Source: an uncultured Ulvibacter sp. (GTDB lineage Bacteria > Bacteroidota > Bacteroidia > Flavobacteriales > Flavobacteriaceae). Taken from it: 64,000 nucleotides of DNA. Below, piece after piece: positions 1 to 9,900 of the stretch. The stretch lies in the NCBI GenBank assembly GCA_938041335.1, contig CALIAF010000009.1:1-64000 (forward strand), written 5' to 3'. The position numbers and the translations under genes were made by a program. Each line of letters opens with the position of its first letter. Position 1 is the first letter of the stretch. The notes under the pieces were generated by a model. That model searched no databases. It was not told the origin of the DNA and was given only the letters and a program-made list of their open reading frames with translations.

Positions 1-207
1 CCTGTAGGCGGAATTAAAGAAAAAATACTAGCTGCAAAACGCGCACGTATAAAAGAAATTCTTTTGTGCGAAGAAAACAGAGGAGATATAGAAGAGATAA
101 ATCCAGATTACTTAAAAGGATTAAAATTTCACTATGTAAAGGATATGAGTGATGTGCTAACACTGGCCTTAACTAAGGAGAAAGTTAAAGGAGCTAAGAA
201 GTTATAG
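1..207 (+). CDS. lon: Lon protease, C-terminal end (partial)
   Basis: The gene enters from the left edge; 68 codons and the stop are visible. The fragment opens with [15 protein letters not shown], which matches the segment of the Lon proteolytic domain that carries the lysine of the Ser-Lys dyad. That lysine is residue 6 of the fragment; the serine lies outside the window. The continuation ([14 protein letters not shown]) is also typical of Lon. The enzyme is a cytosolic ATP-dependent protease that degrades damaged and regulatory proteins. A good hairpin terminator follows, so lon appears to be the last gene of its transcript. Family identification from a short tail is firm because the motif is highly conserved. 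Confidence 0.93.
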   Translation, partial: PVGGIKEKILAAKRARIKEILLCEENRGDIEEINPDYLKGLKFHYVKDMSDVLTLALTKEKVKGAKKL

Positions 208-230
208 TATAATCTTAGATAAATTAAAGG

Positions 231-270
231 CCACAAAAGATATTTAGTAAGAAAATATCCTTTGTGGTTT
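231..270 (+). terminator. Terminator after lon
   Basis: The arms CCACAAAAGATATTT (231-245) and AAATATCCTTTGTGG (253-267) pair over 15 bp with one G-U type mismatch and a 7-nt loop, followed by TTT. The position just after the lon stop and before the porQ leader fits intrinsic termination. Confidence 0.75.
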
Positions 271-380
271 CATTGTTAGTTTAGTTATTTTTAATCGACC
301 TTATAAAAAGCTTTTTTACCTTTTAAAAATAAATTAATATTGCAGTCGTTACTACTATAACTATAGGTTAGAAACCCCAT

Positions 381-1403
381 ATGCAGAAGCAGTTTATATT
401 CTTTTTATTATTGATGATGGCAACTGCAGGCTATAGCCAAATAGGTGGACGGTCTACATATCAGTTTCTTAACCTCGTTAATAACCCTAGACAAGCAGCT
501 TTAGGAGGTAAAATTGTTACCAACTACGACTACGACCCTACGCAGGGCTTATTTAATCCAGCAAGTATTAATCCAGATATGGATAACCAGTTATCCCTTA
601 ATTACACCAACTATATTGGTGATGTAAATTATGGGACCGCAACCTATGCCTATTTATGGGATAGAAGGACACAAGTGTTACATACCGGAGTAACGTATGT
701 GAATTACGGAAAGTTTGATGGTTATGATGAGAATGGTGAGCCTACAGCTAGTTTTAGTGGTAGTGAAGTTGCACTATCTGCTGGTCATGCGCGCAATATT
801 GCTTTTACAGATTTTCATGTAGGAGTAAATGTGAAGTTGATTTCTTCAACTTTAGAGCAGTATTCCTCATTTGGTGTGGCGCTTGATATAGGTGTTATGT
901 ATTATTACCCAGAGTGGGATCTACATATCACTGGAGTAGCCCGCAATCTAGGAACTCAATTAACGCCTTACGATAATCAATATGAGCGATTGCCGCTTGA
1001 TGTAATCTTCGGAATCTCTCAAACATTAGAAAACATTCCAATTAGATGGCATTTTACAATGGATAATCTACAGCAATGGCAATTAGCTTTTGTTAATTCT
1101 AACAGAGATATAACAGATCTAGAAGGGGGTACTACTGAAGAAAAGATAAACTTTATTGATCACGCTTTTCGTCATATGATTTTAGGAATAGAGTTGTTTC
1201 CTGAAAGTGGGTTTAATATTAGATTAGGTTATAACGTGCGTAGAGGAGAAGAGTTACGAGTTTTAGAACAGCGGTCTTTTGCCGGTTTGAGTGCAGGATT
1301 TGCCATCAAGCTAAATAAACTCCGCTTAAGTTATTCGTATGCAAAGTTTAATGGAGCTGCATCTTCAGGATACTTGGGTCTCAACATCGACTTAAACAGA
1401 TGA
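381..1403 (+). CDS. porQ: Type IX secretion system protein PorQ
   Basis: A 340-residue protein with an N-terminal signal peptide (hydrophobic residues 5-17, probable cleavage near YSQ at 18-20). The remainder is rich in alternating aromatic and glycine strands typical of an outer-membrane barrel. The opening GGRSTYQFLNLVNNPRQAAL and the conserved FNPAS segment are characteristic of PorQ, a component of the Bacteroidetes type IX secretion system that exports proteins with C-terminal sorting domains. The stop overlaps the cmk start by 4 bp (ATGA), so the two genes are translationally coupled; the porQ-cmk pair is a recurrent arrangement in this phylum. A degenerate -7 element (TAATATTG at 335-342) lies upstream. 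Confidence 0.9.
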   Translation: MQKQFIFFLLLMMATAGYSQIGGRSTYQFLNLVNNPRQAALGGKIVTNYDYDPTQGLFNPASINPDMDNQLSLNYTNYIGDVNYGTATYAYLWDRRTQVLHTGVTYVNYGKFDGYDENGEPTASFSGSEVALSAGHARNIAFTDFHVGVNVKLISSTLEQYSSFGVALDIGVMYYYPEWDLHITGVARNLGTQLTPYDNQYERLPLDVIFGISQTLENIPIRWHFTMDNLQQWQLAFVNSNRDITDLEGGTTEEKINFIDHAFRHMILGIELFPESGFNIRLGYNVRRGEELRVLEQRSFAGLSAGFAIKLNKLRLSYSYAKFNGAASSGYLGLNIDLNR

Positions 1404-2098
1404 TACGAAAAATCACTATTGCCATTGATGGCTATTCTTCTACAGGAAAGAGCACCGTTGCAAAACAACTGGCAGATTATCTTGATTATATATATGTGGA
1501 TACAGGCGCTATGTATCGAGCTGTGACGTATTTTGCTATGCAAAATGGTTTTATTTCTACAACACATTTTGATAAAGAAGGTTTAATCGCCTCATTAGAT
1601 GAAATTTCTATTGGTTTTGAAAAAGCACAACCATTTGAAACCGCAGATGTTCTTTTAAATGGAATAAACATAGAGTCTGAAATTAGAACACTTGAAGTGT
1701 CTTCTTTTGTGAGCCCTATTGCTACAGTACCAGAGGTGAGAAGGAAGCTGGTATATCAACAACAAATTTTAGGTAAGTTAAAAGGTGTGGCCATGGATGG
1801 AAGAGATATAGGCACTGTTGTCTTTCCAGATGCTGAGCTCAAAATATTTATGAATGCATCTGCGACACAACGCGCGCAAAGACGCTATGAAGAGTTGCTA
1901 AAACGTGGTGATAAAGTACTGTATCAAGAGGTGTATGACAATGTAGTAGAACGAGATCGTATAGATACCACTCGTGAAGATTCTCCATTAATAATGGCAG
2001 AAGACGCTATTGAGATAGATAATAGTGAGATGAATCTTGAAGACCAATTTCATATTATATTACAGTTAGCAAAAGACCGTATTGCGGGTCGTATTTAA
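1400..2098 (+). CDS. cmk: (d)CMP kinase
   Basis: Cytidylate kinase of 232 residues, phosphorylating CMP/dCMP to the diphosphates with ATP. The P-loop GYSSTGKST is at residues 11-19, the DTGAMYR nucleotide-monophosphate motif at 34-40 and MDGRDIGTVVFP at 132-143, all in the expected order. The length is normal for the family. It shares an ATGA overlap with porQ and converges with the minus-strand methyltransferase, overlapping it by about 4 bp. No internal anomaly is seen. Confidence 0.96.
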   Translation: MIRKITIAIDGYSSTGKSTVAKQLADYLDYIYVDTGAMYRAVTYFAMQNGFISTTHFDKEGLIASLDEISIGFEKAQPFETADVLLNGINIESEIRTLEVSSFVSPIATVPEVRRKLVYQQQILGKLKGVAMDGRDIGTVVFPDAELKIFMNASATQRAQRRYEELLKRGDKVLYQEVYDNVVERDRIDTTREDSPLIMAEDAIEIDNSEMNLEDQFHIILQLAKDRIAGRI

Positions 2099-3270
2099 CT
2101 TAAGACCTTACTACATTTAATAACGACTCTGCTATTATCTAATAAAGTAGTGAAAAAGAGATATACATCTCCACCATCTTTTAGTTTCCATTTTTTTCTA
2201 AGCGCCGCTACAGTTTCAGAAAAATTTCGAGTGGTAACATTAGCCTTTAATCCAGCAATATTAGCTTTCATTTCTTTTTTTGAATAAGGGATAACTGATT
2301 CTATATGAAATGCCCTTCCTGGAAATTCCTGCAGTGTATTAGATGTAAATAGATGCGAATGTTGCTGTATCTTGAGTAAATTTAACTGAGCTGAGATATG
2401 AGTAAAACCACCACTTTTTAAAATGGCAGTGTTGGGTTCATATAGATATTGCAATGGATTAGAATATTGGGCTTTGGAGACTGTATTTAACTTAAAAACA
2501 AAGGTTTCACGCGTTTTTTGTTTTAGGTTTACCGTTTTTATCAATACAGAAGACTGAATTCCTTCTTTACACAACCAAAGTAATTCTTTGACCTCATTGT
2601 TAACTGCAACTACGTGAATTTCATAAACACCTTTTAATTCATCCAATCCAATCTGGATATCGAGCATAGGTGATGTTTTTATGATTAATAAATCGCATTT
2701 AATCAATATTTTGGCACAATGATCAGGAACATTAGGCTCACAATCATGCAAGAAAAACACTTTTTGTTGACTTTCTGCTCTGCGAGATGGATCAATAAAT
2801 ATGGTATTAAATTTTTTTGTAGCATCTAAAATGCTGAGTCCACTGTTATTCTCTACGGAAATGTTCTGGGCATCTAAACAAGTAAAATTATGCTGTGCAA
2901 TAGCGCATAAAGATTCATTAAGCTCAAAATAGGTCACCGCTGAGGCCTTTTTAGAAAAATGAAAAGCATCAATGCCCAAGCCACCGGTTAGGTCTGCTAG
3001 TGTGCCTGGTAAAATTAATGCTGCTTTATAATTTGCAGCCTGCTCAGATGAAGTTTGTTCTAGATTTAACTTTGGCGGATAATAAATTCCGTCCGTGTCT
3101 AACAAGTAGGCTAACTTGTTCTTTGCTTTAGCTCTTCCTTGTATTTGTTGTATGAGTGCTTGTATGGTAACCTCTGGAAAAGGACTTCCAGAAAAAGCAA
3201 GCTTCGTGATATCACCTTTAAAAGATTTGATGAATTCTTGTATGTGTGGTTGCAATAGTACTCGATTCAA
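2095..3270 (-). CDS. Class I SAM methyltransferase with THUMP-like C-terminus
   Basis: A 391-residue protein. The SAM-binding motif I is DLTGGLGIDA (93-102), the acidic post-I position is YFELNE (114-119), and IDPSRR (159-164) occupies the motif IV position where RNA/DNA methyltransferases have a D/N-P-P-[FYW]-like tetrad. The C-terminal half fits the THUMP-like domain of the PG_1098 group of Bacteroidetes methyltransferases. The substrate is unknown; rRNA or tRNA is likely given the neighbouring TrmH-family gene, whose stop overlaps this start by 4 bp. I infer RNA methylation from context and fold; the target base is not determinable here. Confidence 0.85.
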   Translation of the reverse strand: MNRVLLQPHIQEFIKSFKGDITKLAFSGSPFPEVTIQALIQQIQGRAKAKNKLAYLLDTDGIYYPPKLNLEQTSSEQAANYKAALILPGTLADLTGGLGIDAFHFSKKASAVTYFELNESLCAIAQHNFTCLDAQNISVENNSGLSILDATKKFNTIFIDPSRRAESQQKVFFLHDCEPNVPDHCAKILIKCDLLIIKTSPMLDIQIGLDELKGVYEIHVVAVNNEVKELLWLCKEGIQSSVLIKTVNLKQKTRETFVFKLNTVSKAQYSNPLQYLYEPNTAILKSGGFTHISAQLNLLKIQQHSHLFTSNTLQEFPGRAFHIESVIPYSKKEMKANIAGLKANVTTRNFSETVAALRKKWKLKDGGDVYLFFTTLLDNSRVVIKCSKVLS

Positions 3271-3782
3271 AACTCTCGAAGTTTATTTGTCAAAGCATGC
3301 AGCGCAATCCCAGTCGCCTGAATTACATTCATACTACTATTTGTTCCGTACATAGGAATATGATATACCGCGTCAAGTTGTTGAAGTAGCTCCTCATTAA
3401 TACCGTTTTTTTCACTTCCTATAAACAATGCTATTTTATCATCTATAGTAGCCGTTATTTTACTAATGGGTGTACTATTAGTAGTAATCTCTAATCCAAT
3501 TAGTAAGGTGTTTTGCGATTTTAATTGAGTGAACACTTCGTTTAGTTCAGTAACAGATTTATAAGGTATTAATTTTTGAGTGCTTCTAGCGGTTCGTTTT
3601 AATCGCGAAGAGTTGATGTCTATGGGATTTCCGTAGAAAATTATTTCTTTAACACCAAAGGCCTCGCAAATTCGGAATAAGGAACCTTGATTTGCTGGAC
3701 TCTCAAGATGATCACAAATTAAAGTGATATCAAATTCTCTGGGTGTAAATCTGTTTTCTTTATGTGAAAGTTGATGGCTCAT
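3267..3782 (-). CDS. TrmH/SpoU-family RNA 2'-O-methyltransferase
   Basis: The SPOUT-fold protein shows the three family motifs: Asn31 in ESPANQGSLFR, GSEKNG (122-127) and IPMYGTNSSMNV (142-153), which forms the trefoil-knot SAM site. The product is predicted to methylate a ribose in tRNA or rRNA; the exact site is unknown. I chose the internal ATG at 3782 (171 residues). The frame is open to 3830, but that start would run 35 bp into the upstream DUF4159 gene and add a leader not resembling the family. With the chosen start the gap to that gene is 13 bp. The gene is operon-linked with the methyltransferase downstream through a 4-bp overlap. Confidence 0.87.
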   Translation of the reverse strand: MSHQLSHKENRFTPREFDITLICDHLESPANQGSLFRICEAFGVKEIIFYGNPIDINSSRLKRTARSTQKLIPYKSVTELNEVFTQLKSQNTLLIGLEITTNSTPISKITATIDDKIALFIGSEKNGINEELLQQLDAVYHIPMYGTNSSMNVIQATGIALHALTNKLREF

Positions 3783-3795
3783 AGGAGGGAAGCAA

Positions 3796-4440
3796 TCAGT
3801 TTTCAAATGCATAGGTAACAATGTTCGCACCCATACGCAATGCTTTTATGCGCACTTCTTGCGGATCATTATGAACCTCTGGATTTTCCCAACCATCACC
3901 TAAGTCACTCTCATAAGTGTATACGAGCACTAATCTTCCTTCTATAGTAATACCAAAAGCTTGTGGCCTTGCATTATCGTGTTCATGAATTTTAGGTAAG
4001 CCATCTGGAAACGGATATTTATAACTGAAAATTGGGTGATTTCCAGCTAGTTCTTCTAATGGATTATTAGGAAATAGTTTTATTATTTCTTTACGCACAT
4101 ACTCATCCATACCATAGTTATCATCTATGTGTAAAAAACCTCCGCTCAATAAGTAGGTTTGTAAGTTCTCAACATCTTCATCGGTAAAAAACACATTACC
4201 ATGTCCTGTCATGTGCACAAATGGATAGTTAAATAGGTCTACACTATCTGGTTTGACTACTTCGGGGCTTGTGGATAATGTCGTGTTTAATTCTTGATTA
4301 CAAAATTTTGCAAGATTGGGGAGCGCAGTGGGATTACCATACCAGTCTCCACTTCCGCCGTATTGAAGGACGGCTATTTCTTGAGAAATCCCTGTAAAAC
4401 ACATGAGCAAAACACCAAGCGATACTAAGAATTTTATCAT
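3796..4440 (-). CDS. DUF4159 domain-containing exported protein
   Basis: A 214-residue protein with a signal peptide (residues 1-19, ending GISQ). The mature part matches the DUF4159 family, a glutamine-amidotransferase-like fold, with the stretch FVHMTGHGNVFFTDEDVENL and the following GGFLHIDDNYG. The biochemical role of the family is not established. It heads the three-gene minus-strand run with the TrmH-like and THUMP-like methyltransferases, but its predicted periplasmic location makes a shared function doubtful; the linkage may be transcriptional only. Confidence 0.85.
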   Translation of the reverse strand: MIKFLVSLGVLLMCFTGISQEIAVLQYGGSGDWYGNPTALPNLAKFCNQELNTTLSTSPEVVKPDSVDLFNYPFVHMTGHGNVFFTDEDVENLQTYLLSGGFLHIDDNYGMDEYVRKEIIKLFPNNPLEELAGNHPIFSYKYPFPDGLPKIHEHDNARPQAFGITIEGRLVLVYTYESDLGDGWENPEVHNDPQEVRIKALRMGANIVTYAFEN

Positions 4441-4485
4441 AAGCTCAAATGTAAAAAAAGGAAGTAAAAAGTGAGGGCTTAAATA

Positions 4486-4665
4486 TTAAATTTTTTCAAT
4501 CATTTCACAAAAGAGTGAATTGATAAAAAATTTATGGTCTGCCTTAAGGTCTCTTTTAATTCTACTAACAGGAGGAATTACAACAGTAACATCGCTCACT
4601 ACATGCAATGCAGGACGTCTTCTGTTGTAAATTTGTTTCTTAGAACGTAAAGTAGTTTCAGCCAT
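4486..4665 (-). CDS. Small basic protein, hypothetical
   Basis: A 59-codon frame from ATG at 4665 to TAA at 4486. It starts MAETTLRSKKQIYNRRRPAL, is lysine/arginine-rich in the first third and ends LFCEMIEKI. No signal peptide or membrane segment is seen and I recognise no family. It occupies half of an otherwise empty 354-bp gap between the DUF4159 gene and rsmE, on the same strand as both, and has an A-rich leader as flavobacterial genes usually do. The remaining gap (4666-4794) shows nothing I can identify. The gene is probable rather than certain. Confidence 0.5.
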   Translation of the reverse strand: MAETTLRSKKQIYNRRRPALHVVSDVTVVIPPVSRIKRDLKADHKFFINSLFCEMIEKI

Positions 4666-4794
4666 AAAAATAAGTACTAATAGTTAAATGTTCTTAAAAA
4701 AAATGAAAACCATAACTATCTCAATGGCTGCAATATAGTACATTTATTGCGTAAAAACTGTCTTTAAGGCTATATTGGGCTTAATTTTCGACCA

Positions 4795-5505
4795 TCAGCC
4801 ATTTATCACTGCAAAAGTATGACAGGCCGCTATTGCTGCCGTTTCTGTTCGTAACCTTCTGTTACCTAGTGAAACCTCGATCATTTGAGCCGCAGTTGCG
4901 CGCTCAATTTCATTTGCAGAAAAATCGCCCTCAGGGCCTATTAATAATAGATAGGAGTTGTTTTTACTAAAGCTATCTTTTAGTTTTATTTTAGCTCCCT
5001 CGGGTTCACAATGTGCAATGCCTTTAAAATTTTCGCCGTGAGGCAAACTAATAAAATCTGAAAACGAGATTGCATTATTTAATTTTGGGAGATAGCAGGA
5101 CAATGACTGCTTCATAGCGCTAATCATTATTTTTTCATACCGCTCTTTTTTAACCACTTTTCGTTCGCTATGATCACAAATAATTGGGGTAATTTCTGAA
5201 ATACCAATTTCTGTTGCTTTTTCTAAAAACCATTCAAAACGATCATTGAGTTTAGTAGGTGCAACCGCCATATGAAGCGAATAGGACAGTGGTTCTTTTA
5301 AAACTACCTCATTTATTTTTACAATGCATTTTTTAGGATTGCTATTTGTGATTTCTGTAGTATACAGATGTCCTAGCCCATCTGTAATATATAAAATAGC
5401 TCCTTCTTCTTTGCGAAGTACTTTATGAATATGCCTGCTTTCTTCTTTTTCAAAAATGATTTCAGATGCTGACGGAGTAATGTTTTTTTGGTAAAATAAA
5501 TTCAC
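4795..5505 (-). CDS. rsmE: 16S rRNA (uracil-1498-N3)-methyltransferase RsmE
   Basis: A 236-residue SPOUT methyltransferase that methylates N3 of U1498 in 16S rRNA. The knot motifs are LLIGPEGDFSANE (187-199) and LGNRRLRTETA (213-223), and the family segment FLEKATEIGISEITPI is at 93-108. The N-terminal PUA-like domain carries SRHIHKVLR at 23-31. Length and motif order are standard. It lies downstream of tsaD and the TfoX-like gene on the same strand, so the three may be co-transcribed. Confidence 0.95.
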   Translation of the reverse strand: MNLFYQKNITPSASEIIFEKEESRHIHKVLRKEEGAILYITDGLGHLYTTEITNSNPKKCIVKINEVVLKEPLSYSLHMAVAPTKLNDRFEWFLEKATEIGISEITPIICDHSERKVVKKERYEKIMISAMKQSLSCYLPKLNNAISFSDFISLPHGENFKGIAHCEPEGAKIKLKDSFSKNNSYLLLIGPEGDFSANEIERATAAQMIEVSLGNRRLRTETAAIAACHTFAVING

Positions 5506-5574
5506 GAATTATCTCTTTTCTGTTACTTTGCTTTGTGCGTGTTCTATACCCAGTTCTGTAATTTTTCTTCTGTG

Positions 5575-5847
5575 TCAAACCCTTTCGGGTGCATAAAAAA
5601 CAAATTCTTTCATTGGTTTATCAGTAAAATCCATTGGGAACACATATTCCTCTTTTAAAATAGCATCCATTTTCTGTGAGACCACCCGTACCATAAGTCT
5701 GCCTTTAGTTTCTACTATACTCATTTTGCTTTTATAGCGCATGCAAACACCTCCAAACATTTTCTTTTCAATACTATCTGCTACCCACGGGGCTATAGCA
5801 ATTCGTGATCTTCTAATGAGGTCTATGTCTTGCTCTTTTGTAACCAT
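5575..5847 (-). CDS. TfoX/Sxy N-terminal domain protein, C-terminus frameshifted
   Basis: The 90-residue product matches the TfoX/Sxy N-terminal domain: the signature KKMFGGVCMRYKSKMSIVE is at 28-46, then GRLMVRV at 49-55. Family members finish with a tail such as APEGFDTEEKLQNWV. Here the frame reads APERV and stops at 5575, but removing one base of the TTT run at 5583-5585 restores exactly that tail and gives a stop at 5544, for 100 residues. The gene therefore carries a one-base insertion or a sequencing error. Relatives modulate competence-gene expression in gammaproteobacteria; the role of these short forms in Bacteroidetes is unknown. It sits 3 bp from the tsaD stop. Confidence 0.82.
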   Translation of the reverse strand: MVTKEQDIDLIRRSRIAIAPWVADSIEKKMFGGVCMRYKSKMSIVETKGRLMVRVVSQKMDAILKEEYVFPMDFTDKPMKEFVFYAPERV

Positions 5848-5850
5848 AAA

Positions 5851-6870
5851 TTAAAATTTCATTCTTGCATTTGCCGAAACATCAAAAGTTGAAAATTGCT
5901 TCTGTTTATATTTTAATTCCCCTACAATGGCGATCATGGCTGCATTATCTGTGCAGTATTCTAATTTAGGTATATGTGTTTTCCATCCAAATTTGTTTTC
6001 TGCCTCTTGGAGTGCTTTTCTAATCCCACTGTTTGCTGAAACACCACCACCAATCGCAATTTCTTTTATTCCAGTATGCTTTACGGCGTTTTTTATTTTA
6101 TCCATTAAATAGGATACTATAGTATATTGTAGGCTAGCACAGATATCATCGAGATTTTGTGCTATAAAATCTGGATTCGCTTTCACTTCTCTTTGTATAA
6201 AATAAAGGACAGCTGTTTTTAGACCGCTAAAGCTAAAGTCCATGGGTCCTACTTTGGGTTTAGTAAACGGAAATCTTTTGGGATCTCCATTTTGAGCGTA
6301 CTTATCTATCAATGGACCACCGGGATAGGGGAGCCCAAGTATTTTTGCACTTTTATCAAAAGCCTCACCGACGGCATCATCAAGTGTTTCTCCAATGATC
6401 TCCATATTGAAATGAGAAGTTACTTTTACAATCTGCGTATGCCCTCCACTAATGGTTAAAGCTAAAAAGGGAAAATTAGGTTTTTCAGATGTACCATCAT
6501 CAATAAAGTGGGCGAGAATATGCGCCTGCATGTGGTTTACTTCTATCAAAGGAATATTTAATCCAAGTGCTAAAGACTTTGCAAATGAGGTGCCTACAAG
6601 TAATGAACCCATTAAACCTGGACCTCTTGTAAAAGCGATGGCTGCTAACTGTTTTTTATCGATATTTGCTTCTTGCAAAGCTTGGTGTATTACTGGGACA
6701 ATGTTTTGTTGATGGGCACGTGAGGCAAGTTCTGGTACAACACCGCCATATGCTTCGTGAATTTTTTGTGTTGCCACAACATTAGAGCATATCTTACTGT
6801 TATGTATTACAGCTGCTGCGGTATCATCACAAGAAGATTCGATCGCTAAAATATAATTGTTTTCTTGCAT
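5851..6870 (-). CDS. tsaD: tRNA threonylcarbamoyladenosine transferase TsaD
   Basis: The universally conserved Kae1/TsaD protein, which transfers the threonylcarbamoyl group to A37 of ANN-decoding tRNAs. The first residues (YILAIESSCDDTAAAVI) carry the ASKHA phosphate motif. GGVVPELASRAH holds the metal-ligand histidine, and SGGHTQIV plus the C-terminal CTDNAAMIA are present. I start at ATG 6870 (339 residues, normal for the family). The frame is open to 7050, but the extra 60 residues are hydrophobic, run into tamB and are not part of the family. A perfect minus-strand -7 element lies 28 bp upstream. Confidence 0.96.
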   Translation of the reverse strand: MQENNYILAIESSCDDTAAAVIHNSKICSNVVATQKIHEAYGGVVPELASRAHQQNIVPVIHQALQEANIDKKQLAAIAFTRGPGLMGSLLVGTSFAKSLALGLNIPLIEVNHMQAHILAHFIDDGTSEKPNFPFLALTISGGHTQIVKVTSHFNMEIIGETLDDAVGEAFDKSAKILGLPYPGGPLIDKYAQNGDPKRFPFTKPKVGPMDFSFSGLKTAVLYFIQREVKANPDFIAQNLDDICASLQYTIVSYLMDKIKNAVKHTGIKEIAIGGGVSANSGIRKALQEAENKFGWKTHIPKLEYCTDNAAMIAIVGELKYKQKQFSTFDVSANARMKF

Positions 6871-6897
6871 GAAGTAAAAGGGCATATTATTTGGTAT

Positions 6898-6905
6898 CAA
6901 AAGTA
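6898..6905 (-). promoter_or_regulatory. Probable tsaD promoter (-7 element)
   Basis: The minus strand reads TACTTTTG, a perfect match to the Bacteroidetes -7 consensus TAnnTTTG, with a TTTG-type -33 element (forward CAAA at 6922-6925) about 16 bp upstream. It is correctly placed for the ATG at 6870. Confidence 0.5.
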
Positions 6906-6955
6906 AAACAATAAAAGCTATCAAAAAACTGGGTAAAATACTTGTTAGAATTTTT

Positions 6956-9900
6956 ATGGTGATCGTAGTCCTCATTATTCTACTGGTTATTATATTGTCT
7001 ATCCCAGCTGTGCAAACAAAAATCGCAAAAAGGGTCACAGATAACCTCAATGAAACCTATGATGTAGACATTCATATTGATAGAATAGGCCTTAACTGGC
7101 GAGGGGAGATCGATGTTCGTGATGTTTATATTGCTGACCACCATCAAGATACTTTAATCTTTGCAAAAGAATTACAGGCAGATGTCTTGGATTTTCAAAA
7201 TTTATTGAATGATAATTTTGGTTTTGGTTCCATTGTACTTAAAAAAGCTAAGTTACGCTATAAGACCTATAAAGATGAGGAGAGCGATAATCTCTATATT
7301 TTTTCGCAAAAATTTAATACGGGTAAGACACCAACAAATGTATTTGTACTCTTTGCAGATCATTTAGAACTCATTGATAGTGAGGTGTATATTACGGATG
7401 AAAATCTTGAAAGCCCAGAAATATTAATGTTAGATGGAGTTAATTTAAATGCAGACCACTTTACTGTGGAAGACATTGATGTTACGGCAGATATAAATAG
7501 TATGTCACTTAGCGCGCAACGAGGTTTTACCATTCAAGACCTTCAGACCCATTTTTCATATACCAATAAAGCAATGAAGCTAGAAGATCTTACGCTTCTA
7601 ACCGAAAATTCTAAGTTAAAAGGAGGCCTAATTTTTAATTATGGCGAAGATGGGATGAAGGATTTTATGAATGGAGTAGACATTGACGCCACTTTTGATA
7701 ATAGTGAGTTGGCAACAAATGATTTGAACGCTTTTTACAATGAATTTGGCCCTAACCAAAAATTATATGTTGATGGTAAATTTGATGGAACACTAAATAA
7801 CTTCAGATTTAGAAACGCTAGAATATCTTCTGGAGAAACGCGTGTGCGAGGAGACTTTATTATAAAAGATTTAATCTCGACTGATCGTGATTACAGTATT
7901 CAGGCTAATAATCACTATATAACGACTAGCTATTATGATCTTAGGCGTTTTATGCCGCGTCTTATAGGAGAAAACTTACCAGAGGAATTAAAACCTTTAG
8001 GCAATTTTCAATTTATAGGAAATACACAAATAACAACAGCTAAGTTAAAATCTAAGAGTAATTTACAAAGTGCGATTGGAAATGCTCTTGTAGACCTCGA
8101 AATGGGTAAAATTAATGATTTTGAACACGCCACGTATACTGGTAAAATTAAAGTAGATAATTTCAATTTAGGTAAACTAACGGAAACAGCTTCATTAGGA
8201 GTTGTTTCTGCAGATCTAATTGTAAAAGGTAGTGGCTTCTCCCAAAAGTCTGTTAACACCGCGATTACAGGCACAGTTTCCTCCTTTGATTTTAAGGGGT
8301 ATTCTTATAAAAACATTGCCGTAACTGGAAATTTAAAAGACCCAGTTTTTAACGGTGATCTCACTATTGACGACCCTAATTTAATATTAGATTTTAAAGG
8401 AATTGTAGATGTTTCTAAAGCGTTTAATCAGTTTGATTTTGAAGCAGACGTTACCTATGCTGAGTTAAATAAACTGAATTTAATAAAAAGAGATAGTGTA
8501 AGTATTTTTGCAGGTAGATTATTGGTTGATATGGATGGTACCACAATTGATAATGCACGAGGAACCATTAATTTGAAGGAAACTTTCTACCAGAACGAAA
8601 GAGACGATTACTATTTTGATGATTTTAATATAGTCTCTACTTTTGAAGGAGAAAAGAGGACCCTTGAAGTCAATTCGCCAGATATCATAGATGGAAGTAT
8701 TTCTGGTGTGTTTAAGATTGAAGATATCCCTAACTTATTTAAAAACGGTATTGGAAAAATATATGCCAATTATATACCACAAGAAGTAACCTCAGATCAG
8801 TATATAGATTACAAGTTTACCGTGTATAATAAAATAGTCGAACTTTTTGTGCCGGCTTTATCATTAGGAGAGAACACGAAAATTGATGGGTCAGTTTCGT
8901 CAGATGAGACGAAGTTCAATCTTAATTTTAAATCTCCAGAAATTCTATTATACAAAAACTATTTAGGTAATGTTACTGTTCAGGTGGATAACAATAACCC
9001 TCTTTATAACACGTACATAGAGATTGATTCTGTTTACACGGGAGTTTATGATTTAAAGGATGTCGCAATTATTAATAAAACAATAAATGATACCTTATAT
9101 CTGCAATCTGAGTTTGCAGGTGGTAAGACAAAAAAGGATATCTTTAATCTAGCCTTATACCATACCATTAATCCAGAAGGTAAATCTGTTGTTGGTTTTT
9201 CAAAATCTGATATACGGTATAATGATAATATTTGGCACGTAAACAAAGAGAATAATAAGCAGAATAAAATAGTATTTGATGCTAATTTTAAGCGCATACA
9301 GATCAATGAAATAAAATTAAGTCATAATGATGAGCTTATCGAGTTTGGTGGTGAAATTAGAGATTCTACCTATAAAGATCTACAAGTCAGGTTTAGTGAT
9401 GTAGATGTAGGAAATCTTGTTCCTAAAGTAGACAGTTTGCGGCTGGATGGAAATATTACTGGTCGCTTAAATTTTGTCCAGAAAGGAGGGGCCTATTTCC
9501 CTGATAGTAATGTGCGCATAAATGATGTAGTTATTAATGAAACGGCATTTGGAGATCTAACATTAGATGTTCAGGGTAATGAAGACCTTACTAATTATAG
9601 AATTAACACCACTTTGGTTAACAATGATGTTAAATCAATAAATGCGGTGGGTGAGATAGATGTATCTGGATCTACACCACAGATTGATCTTAATGTGGGT
9701 CTTAATGATTTTAATATGAAGGCCTTTAGCCCTTTTGGTGGGGATGTGATTACAGATATTCGTGGTTTAGTTTCTGGTAATGCTAAAGTGAAGGGCAACT
9801 ATAAATCTCCTGATATCAACGGTAGACTGTCATTAGCGAATAGTGGGCTAATGATTCCATATCTCAATACAGATTTTGATATTGAGAATAACACCATTTT

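Noticed and set aside
5575-5590. Programmed frameshift in the TfoX-like gene
   Set aside because: The local run is only AAAGGG with no slippery heptamer or downstream structure; a sequence error or a true mutation is simpler.
6871-7050. N-terminal extension of TsaD by 60 residues
   Set aside because: Overlaps tamB and is not part of the TsaD family; the ATG at 6870 gives the normal length.
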